Below are positions 20,417 through 28,898 of a stretch of 64,000 nucleotides of DNA, one piece after another. The DNA is from Aeromonas jandaei. GTDB lineage: Bacteria; Pseudomonadota; Gammaproteobacteria; Enterobacterales; Aeromonadaceae. The position numbers and the translations under genes were made by a program. The stretch lies in NCBI RefSeq assembly GCF_037890695.1, contig NZ_CP149571.1, positions 1,952,001-2,016,000 on the forward strand, read 5' to 3'. Below the pieces are notes generated by a model that was given only the letters and a program-made list of their open reading frames with translations, was not told the DNA's origin and ran no database searches. Every line of letters begins with the position of its first letter. Positions within the stretch are counted from its first letter, which is position 1.

Positions 20417-21682
20417 TTACGCTTGCGGCGGGGTGCTTTCGGCGTTGGACATCACCGCATCCATCTGGATTCGCGCGCCAGCGGGCAGCTCGCGCACCGC
20501 GATCACGGTGCGGGCCGGCAGGTAGGCCGGGAAGTATTTGGTGTAGATGGCATCCACCTCGGCCAGATCCGCGATATTGGCGAGCTGGATATTGACCTTG
20601 ACGATATCGTCCATCACATGGCCGATGCTCTCCACAATCGCTTTGATATGGCTGAGGCACTGGGCGGTCTGCTCCCGCACGCAACCGGTCAGGATCTTGC
20701 CGGTAGCGAGATCAACCGGCAGCTGGCCGGCGATATGGTTGTAGTGGGAGAAGGCGACGGTCTGGGTATGCAGCGGGCTGCGCGGTGCCTTGTCGGTATT
20801 GCGCGGGCGGATCACCAGATTGTGTCTGTCTTCCACCAGTTGCGGCGGGGTGCCGTCACCGTGAGAGATGACCGCATCCATCTGCACCAGCGCACCCATG
20901 GGCAGGGCGGAGGCGGCAATCACGCTGCGGGCCGGCATATAGGCGGCGGCACGGGCAATGGCGGAGTCGGGGAAGAAGGTGGTGTACACCTCGTTGACGG
21001 CCGCCAGGTCGGCCAGATTGGTCAGATAGACGGTCACCTTGACGATATCGTCGAAGGGCACGTCGATCCCCTCCAGCACCGCTTTGATGTTGTGCAGGCA
21101 CTGGGCCGCCTGCTCGCGAATGCCGCCGCCAATCAGAGCGCCGGATGCGGGCTCAACCGGCAGCTGGGCGCCGATATTGTTGTAGTGGGAGAAGGCGACG
21201 GTCTGGGTGGAGAGCGAGTCCTGCGGCGCACGGGCGCTGTTGCGGGCGAGCTTCACCAGCGGGCAGGGGGCCTGCGGGAAGGTGCCTTCGCCGTTGGAGA
21301 TGAGCGCATCCATCTGCACTTTGGCATGCAGCGGCAGGCCCGCCACGGCCAGCACGGTGCGGGTCGGCAGGTTGCGCGGGAAGAACTCGCGATAGACCTC
21401 GTTGACTGCCTCGAGGTCAGCCATCTCTTGCAGGAAGAGGGTCACTTTCACCACGTCGTCCATCACATGGTCGATGCTCTCGACGATGGCCTTGATATTG
21501 GTGAGGCACTGTCTGGCTTGCGCCTTGATATCACCCTCGATCAGGGCGCCGCTTTTCGGGTCGACCGGCAGCTGGGCGGAGATATTGTTGTAGTGGGAGA
21601 AGGCCACGCTCTGGGTATAGGGGCCGATATGCTGCGGAGCATTGGGGGTATTGCGGGCCGACTTGATAATAGTGCCACTCAT
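20417..21682 (-). CDS. Protein with three tandem Rid (YjgF/YER057c/UK114) domains
   Basis: This 421-aa protein contains three fused Rid domains. Single-domain RidA (about 128 aa) is a trimer that hydrolyses reactive enamine/imine intermediates. The repeats are seen at about residues 1-131, 142-275 and 287-413. Each has TQ(S/T)VAFSHYN near its start and a PxR(T/S)V motif carrying the active-site Arg (Arg108, Arg252, Arg391). All three keep that Arg, but the RidA Glu region reads QMDA. One polypeptide may therefore form the whole trimer ring. The ATG at 21682 has GAGGTG upstream. It is monocistronic. Substrate and activity are unknown; annotation as ribonuclease L-PSP would be misleading. Confidence 0.88.
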   Translation of the reverse strand: MSGTIIKSARNTPNAPQHIGPYTQSVAFSHYNNISAQLPVDPKSGALIEGDIKAQARQCLTNIKAIVESIDHVMDDVVKVTLFLQEMADLEAVNEVYREFFPRNLPTRTVLAVAGLPLHAKVQMDALISNGEGTFPQAPCPLVKLARNSARAPQDSLSTQTVAFSHYNNIGAQLPVEPASGALIGGGIREQAAQCLHNIKAVLEGIDVPFDDIVKVTVYLTNLADLAAVNEVYTTFFPDSAIARAAAYMPARSVIAASALPMGALVQMDAVISHGDGTPPQLVEDRHNLVIRPRNTDKAPRSPLHTQTVAFSHYNHIAGQLPVDLATGKILTGCVREQTAQCLSHIKAIVESIGHVMDDIVKVNIQLANIADLAEVDAIYTKYFPAYLPARTVIAVRELPAGARIQMDAVMSNAESTPPQA

Positions 21683-22611
21683 TGGGATACACCTCGTTGT
21701 AATCATCGTTATTGGGGTCAGGGGTTCCTCCCGCCAGCGACAAAAAATGTGGGCAGGGCGCGGCGATATAGCGCGCCCGGCAACCATTGCGGCACCAGAG
21801 GGGGAGAGGGTTCAGACAAGCGCGATTCTATGAACCGCAAAATAGCGATGCAAACCGGGATCGCGTTTCTATGAGATGGCTCAACGCCCTGAAATATATC
21901 TCCGGTGCGGATCAATTCAGGGATGATAAGAGGCATCTGGCGGCCATTTTTGGCGGTCTGCAGCGCGAGGCCCGCGCCAACGGTATTGGCGCCAGAAATA
22001 GGGGTGGCTGGCACTCAGGATAATTGCAAATTATTCAGGCTTGCTGGCAGCGCATTCATTTTTTGCCGCATAAATATCTATTTTTGCATTTTTATAAGCA
22101 CTATCTGGCAGAGCAAAAATATGGTAGCCGCGGGATATTCAGGCCCCTGCAAAGATGTAACGGGAATATAATTCAGCGCTTTTGCATGGGGCCGGTGAAA
22201 AGGCTTTCCGGATATCCCGTGGCACGCCGCTGCAAGGGGCTCAACGCATCAGCCTTATTCCATGAATTTTCAGCAGCGCCGAGCCGGGCAAACGGGCTCG
22301 TTCAGACTCCCTTCACCCCTGCATGTCAGGATCGGCCACCGGCCCTGACCGCGCTTTCCCGACCGGTTGCCGTCAGGGCTCCCCGCTATTTTTGCACCAG
22401 TGAAATGGTGTTTCTGTTCTTTGTTACTCAGGTGAAACAATTTGAGCCTGCCATCGGGCGCACAACCCTGTGTTGTTGTGGCAGGCGACCCCTCCGGTTT
22501 TGCCCGTGATGACGGTGCAAGTGTTATGACTGTGCAGCGTTATGACAGTGCAAAGAGAGGAGAGGGCTTATTTAGCGCGGCCAGCGGGCCGGATACAACG
22601 GAAGGATGTAG
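21683..22611. other. Long region without a supported gene
   Basis: About 930 bases hold no convincing gene. A 161-codon frame at 22024-22509 has an improbable composition and no good start site. The centre (about 22020-22180) is AT-rich, with several T-runs. Near its right end the 11-mer ATGACNGTGCA occurs three times (22509-22519, 22526-22536, 22542-22552), 50-100 bases before the GNAT gene, and could be an operator. The promoter of the tandem-Rid gene must lie in the left part. Confidence 0.5.
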
Positions 22612-23073
22612 ATGATCAGGATCGAGAAGATCGACGCCTCGAACTGCTTCGAGGTGTGCGAGCTGACAACCAACAAGGACGGGGTGGGCACCCTGTTCGA
22701 GCAGTATCTCTGCTGCAATGCCATCTCGCTGGTGGAGGCGGCCTACTTCCCGGGTTTTGAGCCCAGAGCGATTTATCGCGGGGAGGATCTGGTGGGCTTT
22801 GTCATGTACAAGGGGTGTGATGCACCGTGCGACATGGTCGAGATCTTCCGCTTTATGCTGGATGCCCGCTTTATGGGGCAGGGGCTGGGGCGGCAGGTCT
22901 TTGGCGAGCTGCTGGCCCACTTTGGCCGCGAGGGGTATCGGGAGGTGCTGCTGATGATTGACGAGGATAACCGGATTGCCAAAGAGCTTTACGCCTCGTT
23001 CGGTTTTCGCTTTACCGGCAAGATCGAGAAGGATGAACACTACTACAGCCTCAGTATCGAGGGGCTGCATTAA
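22612..23073 (+). CDS. GNAT family N-acetyltransferase
   Basis: This 153-aa protein has a GNAT fold. The acetyl-CoA binding motif is RFMGQGLGRQVF near residues 80-91, followed by NRIAKELYASFGFRFTGKIE. The latter pattern and length recall polyamine acetyltransferases of the SpeG/BltD group, but the N-terminal half is too general to name a substrate. The ATG at 22612 follows GGAAGGATG. It converges on anmK with about 80 bases between, and may be driven by the repeat-containing region upstream. Confidence 0.85.
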   Translation: MIRIEKIDASNCFEVCELTTNKDGVGTLFEQYLCCNAISLVEAAYFPGFEPRAIYRGEDLVGFVMYKGCDAPCDMVEIFRFMLDARFMGQGLGRQVFGELLAHFGREGYREVLLMIDEDNRIAKELYASFGFRFTGKIEKDEHYYSLSIEGLH

Positions 23074-23153
23074 CAGGTGTGGGTGAACCGGGGAGGGGAA
23101 CAAGCCTGCCAGCCGCGGGCTGACAGGCGATAGCAAGGTCGGGGATGGGCCCG

Positions 23154-24272
23154 TCAGCCCGCCGGATAGAGGGCGCCGAGCACCGCCGGACGGCTGGCGC
23201 CGGTGACGGCGGGCAGGTTGCCGGGTTTGCGCTTGATAAAGCGCTCCGCCAGCCAGGCAAAGGCCGCCCCCTCCATCCAGTCGGGAGCAATCCCCAGCTC
23301 GGCGGTGTTGGCGATGCGCCAGCCGGGCAGCAGGCTGGCCAGCTCCGCCAGCAGCGGGGTGTTGTAGGCGCCGCCGCCGCAGACAAAGAGCTCGGTCTTG
23401 GGCTGGCTGGCCCCGAACGCCTCGGGAGTCGCGGGCAGCTGGCGGGCGATGCTGTGGCAGGTGAGCGCCTGCAGGGTGCGCTGCACATCCGCCGGAGCAT
23501 AGGGGCGGCCAGCCAGCTCGCCATCGAGCCACGCCAGGGTGAACATCTCCCGCCCGGTGCTCTTGGGGTGGGGGGCGGCGAAGTAGGGGTGGGCCAAGAG
23601 CTGCTCCAGCAACTCGGGGATGAGTTGGCCGCTGGCTGCCCACTGGCCGCCGGCATCGTAACCGGCCCCCTTGGGGTGATGGCGGCGATACCAGCCGTCG
23701 AGCAGGGTGTTGGCCGGGCCGGTATCGAAGCCATAGACCCCGTTGGCGTGACCCGGCAGCACCGAGATATTGGCGATGCCGCCGAGGTTCAATACTACCC
23801 GCAGGGCGCCGGGGCGGGCAAAGAAGGCTTGATGGAAGGCGGGCACCAGCGGCGCACCCTGACCGCCGAGGGCCATGTCCATGGTGCGAAAGTCGGCGAT
23901 GACATCGATGCCGGTCAGCGCCGCCAGCAGGGCCGCGTTGCCGATCTGCAGGGTAAAGCCAAGCTGGGGGCGGTGGCGGATGGTCTGGCCGTGACTGCCG
24001 ATGGCGCGAATATCGGCGGGCGTGAGGCCCGTCTTGGCCAGCAGGGCGTGGGTGGCGGCGGCAAACTCGCGTGCCACCAGATTGTCGGCCACCCCCATGC
24101 GATCGATCTCGTTGTCACTCGGGGTGCAGAGCTCATGGAGCTCGTGGGCGGTGGGCCAGGGGTGGCTGATGGCCGCCTCGACCCGCAGTTGATCCCCGTC
24201 GATCACCACCAGTACGGCGTCGATGCCGTCCATGCTGGTGCCTGACATCAATCCGATATAGCGTTCAGCCAT
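23154..24272 (-). CDS. anmK: Anhydro-N-acetylmuramic acid kinase
   Basis: This 372-aa cytosolic kinase converts recycled anhydro-MurNAc to MurNAc-6-phosphate in peptidoglycan recycling. The N-terminus MAERYIGLMSGTSMDGIDAV (phosphate-binding GTSMDG, residues 11-16), GSHGQTIRHRP, VLNLGGIANIS, YGFDTGPANTL, and CGGGAYN near the C-terminus are all typical AnmK motifs. It lies downstream of mepM on the same strand, a neighbourhood with tyrS that recurs in Gammaproteobacteria, and links two cell-wall turnover enzymes. A terminator lies between the two genes, so it probably has its own promoter in the 124-base gap. Confidence 0.96.
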   Translation of the reverse strand: MAERYIGLMSGTSMDGIDAVLVVIDGDQLRVEAAISHPWPTAHELHELCTPSDNEIDRMGVADNLVAREFAAATHALLAKTGLTPADIRAIGSHGQTIRHRPQLGFTLQIGNAALLAALTGIDVIADFRTMDMALGGQGAPLVPAFHQAFFARPGALRVVLNLGGIANISVLPGHANGVYGFDTGPANTLLDGWYRRHHPKGAGYDAGGQWAASGQLIPELLEQLLAHPYFAAPHPKSTGREMFTLAWLDGELAGRPYAPADVQRTLQALTCHSIARQLPATPEAFGASQPKTELFVCGGGAYNTPLLAELASLLPGWRIANTAELGIAPDWMEGAAFAWLAERFIKRKPGNLPAVTGASRPAVLGALYPAG

Positions 24273-24350
24273 TGGCTCTCCTCACTCGCTGGTCGGGATA
24301 GTCCGCTTCCCGACACCGATGCAGCATGGCGCAGAGCCATGCGCAGGCAA

Positions 24351-24389
24351 AATAAAAAGGGCTGACGGGGCCGCTACCCCGCCAGCCCT
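24351..24389 (-). terminator. Terminator of mepM
   Basis: On the minus strand GGGCTG-GCGGGG pairs with CCCCG-T-CAGCCC, with one internal mismatch, and is followed by TTTTTATTTT, just after the mepM stop. Confidence 0.85.
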
Positions 24390-24396
24390 GAAGGCT

Positions 24397-25734
24397 TTAG
24401 TTGCCGCGACTCTCCCGCTTGTTCTGGGCCAGCTGCAGCTCGGGGCTGTCGAGCTTGGCCAGTTGCGGTGTCGCCAGTTTTCTGAAGTTGGCCAGCTCGC
24501 GTCCGCTCAGGGACTCCGCCTGCGGCAGGTTGAGGGTGCGCGGGTTCTTGTGTACGCCGCCCACCACAAATTCATAGTGCAGGTGCGGCCCGGTGACGCG
24601 ACCGGTGCCCCCCAACAGGCCGATGGTCTGCCCCTGCTTGACCCGCTGCCCCTTGTTGACGGTGCGCTTGGAGAGGTGCAGGTACTTGGTCACATAGTTG
24701 CCGGCATGTTTGATAAAGACGTAGTTGCCGTTGAACTGGTTGTAGCCCGCCGCCACCACGTTGCCGGAGCCTGCCGCCATGATGGGGGTGCCCACCGGCG
24801 CCACATAGTCGATGCCGTTATGGGGGCGGATCTTGCCGGTCACCGGATGGAGGCGGCGCGGGTTGAAGTTGGAGCTGATGTATTTGAAGTTGACCGGCGC
24901 GCGCAGGAAGCTCTTGCGCATCGCTTTGCCTTCCGGGGTGTAGTAGTTGCCATCTTCATTGAGCACGGCGCGGTAGGCGGTGCCCTGGTTGACGAACTCG
25001 GCGGCCAGAATATCGCCGGAGGCAACCCGCTCGTCATCGCGGAACTTGTCCTCGTAGACCACCCGGAAGCTGTCCCCCGGCTGCAAGTCCTGAGCAAAGT
25101 CGATGTCCCAGCCAAAGATAGCTGCCAAGTCCATGATCTGATCTTCGGTCATGCCCGCCTCGACGGCGGAGCTCCAGAAGCTGGAGCGGATCTCCCCCTT
25201 GGTCACCTGTTCACGGGTGTCGAGGGCGATCTTGACGCTGCGGGCGACGAAGGTGTCATCCTTGCGGCTCACCTTGAGCGCCTGTTCGAGGCTGTGGGGG
25301 TAGTAGAGGCTGTGCAGCTGGCCATCTTCGGTCAGCTTGAAGGTGAGCTCCTGCCCCGGCTGCAGCATGCGCAGCGGGTTGCTGTCATCGAGCTGGTCGA
25401 TCAGGTGCAGATCCGTGGTGCTGAGGCCAAGACGCTGGAAGATCACCCCCATGTTGTCGCCGCGACGCACCTTCACATGTTTGGTGACATAGCTCGGCTT
25501 GGGCGGGGTGGCCGGTTGCACGGCATCTGCGGTGATGTCGTCCTGGGGCAGATTGTCGTCGCTGTTCTCTTCCTGTTGCTGGCGCAGGGCAATCTCGTTG
25601 CCGTTTTCATCGACCCGGGTGGCGACCGCCTGTTCGCTGGGCCAGGCCGCCAGCATCATGATCATGATGCTCAAAATCAGCACCATCTTGCGGTGCCAGT
25701 GAGGGAGAGAGTTGAAGGCGTGCCAAATAACCAT
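24397..25734 (-). CDS. mepM: MepM-like murein DD-endopeptidase (OapA-LysM-M23)
   Basis: This 445-aa envelope protein has an N-terminal membrane anchor (about residues 16-32). A LysM/OapA-like region follows (VKVRRGDNMGVIFQRLGLS, about 88-106), and then a C-terminal M23 lysostaphin-type peptidase with the zinc motifs HNGIDY and GPHLHYEF. Such enzymes cut D-Ala-mDAP crosslinks and allow cell wall growth. E. coli MepM (440 aa) has the same architecture. It is divergent from tyrS. The start at 25734 has no clear ribosome binding site, so the true N-terminus may be at the Met just before the hydrophobic segment. Confidence 0.92.
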   Translation of the reverse strand: MVIWHAFNSLPHWHRKMVLILSIMIMMLAAWPSEQAVATRVDENGNEIALRQQQEENSDDNLPQDDITADAVQPATPPKPSYVTKHVKVRRGDNMGVIFQRLGLSTTDLHLIDQLDDSNPLRMLQPGQELTFKLTEDGQLHSLYYPHSLEQALKVSRKDDTFVARSVKIALDTREQVTKGEIRSSFWSSAVEAGMTEDQIMDLAAIFGWDIDFAQDLQPGDSFRVVYEDKFRDDERVASGDILAAEFVNQGTAYRAVLNEDGNYYTPEGKAMRKSFLRAPVNFKYISSNFNPRRLHPVTGKIRPHNGIDYVAPVGTPIMAAGSGNVVAAGYNQFNGNYVFIKHAGNYVTKYLHLSKRTVNKGQRVKQGQTIGLLGGTGRVTGPHLHYEFVVGGVHKNPRTLNLPQAESLSGRELANFRKLATPQLAKLDSPELQLAQNKRESRGN

Positions 25735-25843
25735 GAGATGCAGATGAAGTCGGGCAGAATGGACGGATTTTACAGCCTTTCCAATTGGCCCGCCATTCCA
25801 GTAATATGTTTGGCCCTGTGGAATCGTGATGGAGAGTCAAAAA

Positions 25844-27043
25844 ATGTCCCAGCTCGAGGTGGCGCTAGCCGAGATCAAGCGCGGAGCGGAAGAAATTCTG
25901 GTTGAAGAGGAACTGGTTGCCAAGTTGAAGGAAGGGCGCCCGCTGCGCATCAAGCTGGGCATGGACCCGACGGCCCCCGACATTCACCTGGGTCACACAG
26001 TGATCCTCAACAAGCTGAAAACCTTCCAGGATCTGGGCCATGAAGTGATCCTGCTGATCGGTGACTTCACTGCCATGGTGGGTGACCCCTCCGGCAAGAA
26101 TGCCACCCGTCCGCCGCTCTCCGAAGAGGCGATCAAGCACAACGCCCTCACCTATGCCGAGCAGGCGTTCAAGATCCTCGACCCGGCCAAGACCCGCATC
26201 GAGTACAACTCCAGCTGGCTGAGCGAGCTGGGTGCGACCGGCATGATCAAGCTGGCGGCCAAGCAGACCGTGGCCCGCATGATGGAGCGCGACGACTTCA
26301 AGAAGCGCTACAGCAACGGCCAGTCCATCGCGATTCACGAATTCCTCTATCCGCTGCTGCAAGGCTATGACTCGGTCGCGCTGAAGGCGGACGTTGAGCT
26401 GGGCGGTACCGACCAGAAGTTCAACCTGCTGATGGGCCGCGAGCTGCAAAAAGATGCCGGCATGGCGACCCAGTGCGTGCTGATGATGCCGCTGCTGGTG
26501 GGTCTGGACGGCGTCAAGAAGATGTCCAAGTCCGCAGGCAACTACATCGGCGTCCACGACGCTCCGGGCGAGATGTTCGGCAAGATCATGTCCATCACCG
26601 ACGATCTGATGTGGAACTACTACGAGCTGCTCTCCTTCCGTCCGCTGGCTGAAATTGAAGAGTTCAAGGCGGGCATCGCTGCCGGCACTCTCAACCCGCG
26701 CGACGTGAAGATCTGGCTGGCCAAAGAGATCATCGCCCGTTATCACGACGAAGCGGCGGCCGAAGCGGCCCACGAAGATTTCACCCAGCGCTTCTCCAAG
26801 AACGCCATTCCGGACGAAATGCCGGAAGTCGAGCTGGCTCTGGAAGGCGAAGGTCTGGCCATTGCCAACCTGCTGAAAGATGCCGATCTGGTGGCCACCA
26901 CCTCCGAAGCGCTGCGGATGATCAAGCAGGGCGCGGTCAAGGTTGATGGCGAGAAGCTGGAAGATGGCAAGGCACTCATCGGTGCCGGTACCGCCGTCTA
27001 TCAGGTCGGCAAGCGCAAGTTTGCCCGCGTGACCGTCAAGTAA
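25844..27043 (+). CDS. tyrS: Tyrosyl-tRNA synthetase
   Basis: This 399-aa class I aminoacyl-tRNA synthetase charges tRNA-Tyr. The HIGH-type motif is HLGH (in [15 protein letters not shown]), the KMSKS motif is exact ([13 protein letters not shown]), and a C-terminal S4 RNA-binding domain is present ([17 protein letters not shown]). The sequence resembles the longer TyrS type of Vibrio and Pseudomonas. The ATG at 25844 follows GGAG at 25831-25834; upstream starts at 25826 and 25829 overlap that site and are unlikely. A strong terminator follows the gene. Confidence 0.97.
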   Translation: MSQLEVALAEIKRGAEEILVEEELVAKLKEGRPLRIKLGMDPTAPDIHLGHTVILNKLKTFQDLGHEVILLIGDFTAMVGDPSGKNATRPPLSEEAIKHNALTYAEQAFKILDPAKTRIEYNSSWLSELGATGMIKLAAKQTVARMMERDDFKKRYSNGQSIAIHEFLYPLLQGYDSVALKADVELGGTDQKFNLLMGRELQKDAGMATQCVLMMPLLVGLDGVKKMSKSAGNYIGVHDAPGEMFGKIMSITDDLMWNYYELLSFRPLAEIEEFKAGIAAGTLNPRDVKIWLAKEIIARYHDEAAAEAAHEDFTQRFSKNAIPDEMPEVELALEGEGLAIANLLKDADLVATTSEALRMIKQGAVKVDGEKLEDGKALIGAGTAVYQVGKRKFARVTVK

Positions 27044-27065
27044 ACCGCGACCGTCAAGCAAGACA

Positions 27066-27977
27066 TCAAGATTGCCGTAAAAGGCCTCCTTCGGGAGGCC
27101 TTTTTTGTATCTGGGCGATAAAGCGACGCAACACGGCGCTGCCGGGGTGGGGGCGGGTGGCGAGGCTGATGGCGGTCATCAGGCCGCTGCCGGCGATGGG
27201 GTGATAGCTCACCCCGACCGGGCGCAGCGCCGCCACCGAGCTTGGCACCAGGGTCACGCCAAAGCCCGCCTGCACCATGCCGACGGTGGAGATCACCTGC
27301 GGGCAGACGGGGCCGAGCTGCGGCTCGAATCCCGCCTCCCGGCAGAGGGCCATGATGCCGTCGTGAAGGCCCGGGCCAATCTCGCGGGGGAACAGGATAA
27401 AGCTCTCATCGCGCAGGCTGGCGAGGGCGATGGGGCCGAGCTTGGCCTTGGGGTGGCTGGTGGGCAGGGCGATCAGCAGCGGCTCCTGCTCGATGAGGTG
27501 GTGATCCAGCCCCTGACTGCCGCTGCAGGGGAGGCGCAGGATGGCGGCATCGAGCCGGTCGTGGCGCAGCGCCTCCACCAGTGCCGGCATGGCGCCCTCC
27601 TGCGGGGTGAGCGCCACCTCGGGGTAGCGTTCCCGATAGTCGTGCAACAGGGTCAGCACCGCTGGGTGGAGCACGGTAGAGCCGGCAAAGCCGATACGCA
27701 GCGCCCCCTGCTCGCCGCGGGCGATCCGCTTCACCTTCTGTTTGGCGGCATCGGCCAGCGTCAGGATCTGGGTAGCATCCCGATAGAGGCTCGCGCCCGC
27801 CTCGGTCAGCTCGACGCCGCGGGTGAGACGGCGCAGCAGCGGGGTGCCGAGGCTCTCCTCCAGCTTGCGGATCTGCTGGCTCAGGGGCGGCTGGGCCATG
27901 TTGAGCGCCTCGGCTGCCCGGGTGAAGTTCTGTTTGTCGACGACCGCCATGAAGTAGCGCAGGGTTCGCAGTTCCAT
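27066..27977 (-). CDS. budR: LysR-family regulator of acetoin synthesis (BudR/AlsR-like)
   Basis: This 303-aa LysR-type regulator has its helix-turn-helix at about residues 18-37 (FTRAAEALNMAQPPLSQQIR) and an effector domain after residue 90. It resembles AlsR/BudR proteins, and it is divergent from budA with 108 bases between, the classical arrangement for acetate-responsive activation of acetoin genes. The target assignment rests on this context. Its last ten or so codons contain the hairpin that terminates the convergent tyrS gene. Confidence 0.82.
   Translation of the reverse strand: MELRTLRYFMAVVDKQNFTRAAEALNMAQPPLSQQIRKLEESLGTPLLRRLTRGVELTEAGASLYRDATQILTLADAAKQKVKRIARGEQGALRIGFAGSTVLHPAVLTLLHDYRERYPEVALTPQEGAMPALVEALRHDRLDAAILRLPCSGSQGLDHHLIEQEPLLIALPTSHPKAKLGPIALASLRDESFILFPREIGPGLHDGIMALCREAGFEPQLGPVCPQVISTVGMVQAGFGVTLVPSSVAALRPVGVSYHPIAGSGLMTAISLATRPHPGSAVLRRFIAQIQKRPPEGGLLRQS
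27079..27106 (+). terminator. Terminator of tyrS, inside the 3' end of budR
   Basis: AAAAGGCCTCC-TTCG-GGAGGCC followed by TTTTTT. It overlaps the final codons of the convergent LysR gene, encoding KRPPEGGL on the other strand. Confidence 0.93.
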
Positions 27978-28085
27978 ATCGAAAGAGTCTCAAAGTCGCG
28001 GGATCGGTGTATTGGCGTTGAAATGTGATCCGGGTCACCATTGAATCCGAACGCTAACAGGATTCAGGCCGGAGGTGAAACCCGA

Positions 28086-28880
28086 ATGGAACGTATTGCA
28101 ACATCTGACAGTGCCGGATGCGCGTGTGCCCTCGAAGTGAGCCAGCAGTTTTCCCGCTGGCGCAGGCAGCACGATGGCGGCGAGATCTACCAAAGCTCGC
28201 TGATGAGCGCCCTGCTGGCGGGGGTCTACGAAGGGGAGACCACCATGAGCGAGCTGCTGCGCCACGGCGACTTTGGTCTCGGTACCTTCAACCACCTCGA
28301 TGGCGAGCTGATCGCCTTCGAGCGCCAGATCCACCAGTTGCGGGCCGATGGCTCGGCCCGACCGGCCCGCGCCGATCAGAAGACCCCTTTTGCGGTGATG
28401 ACCCACTTTCGCCCCTGTCTGGAGCGCCGTTTCGACCATCCCCTCAGCCGCGACGAAATTCACCAGTGGGTCGACCGGCTGGTGGGCTCCGACAACGTCT
28501 TCGTCGCCATGCGCCTCGACGGCCAGTTCGAATCGGCCAAGGTGCGCACCGTGCCGCGTCAGGAGCCGCCCTATCGCCCCATGCTGGAGGCCATCGAGCA
28601 GCAGCCGCTGTTCCGCTTTGCCGCGGTGGCGGGGACGTTGGTGGGCTTTCGCTGCCCGCCGTTTGTGCAGGGGATCAATGTGGCGGGCTTTCACGAGCAC
28701 ATGATCACTGCCGATCGCAGCGGCGGCGGCCATCTGCTCGACTACACCATGGCCCACGGCACCCTGCGTCTCTCGGTGGTGCGTCATCTCAATCTGGCCC
28801 TGCCATCGGATCCCGCTTTCCGGCAGGCCGACCTCAACCCCGCCGATCTCGATCGCGCCATTCAGGCCGCGGAAGGCTGA
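28086..28880 (+). CDS. budA: Alpha-acetolactate decarboxylase
   Basis: This 264-aa enzyme decarboxylates acetolactate to acetoin. The zinc site is visible in GFHEHMITADRSGGGHLLDY (three His), and the family's IYQSSLMSALLAGVYEG N-terminal block and GLGTFNHLDGE are intact. The ATG at 28086 has a strong GGAGGTG site before it; the longer open frame starting at 28041 lacks one. It is the first gene of budAB, 18 bases before budB, and is divergent from budR. It gives the Voges-Proskauer reaction and limits acidification during fermentation. Confidence 0.95.
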   Translation: MERIATSDSAGCACALEVSQQFSRWRRQHDGGEIYQSSLMSALLAGVYEGETTMSELLRHGDFGLGTFNHLDGELIAFERQIHQLRADGSARPARADQKTPFAVMTHFRPCLERRFDHPLSRDEIHQWVDRLVGSDNVFVAMRLDGQFESAKVRTVPRQEPPYRPMLEAIEQQPLFRFAAVAGTLVGFRCPPFVQGINVAGFHEHMITADRSGGGHLLDYTMAHGTLRLSVVRHLNLALPSDPAFRQADLNPADLDRAIQAAEG

Positions 28881-28898
28881 TATAGAAGGAGCAATATC

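Noticed and set aside
22024..22509. A 161-codon frame in the gene-free region
   Set aside because: No ribosome binding site, odd Cys/Arg-rich composition, and a shift from AT-rich to GC-rich sequence within it.
24319..25905. A 528-codon plus-strand frame opposite mepM
   Set aside because: It is antisense to a gene with clear M23 and LysM motifs and has no initiation signal.
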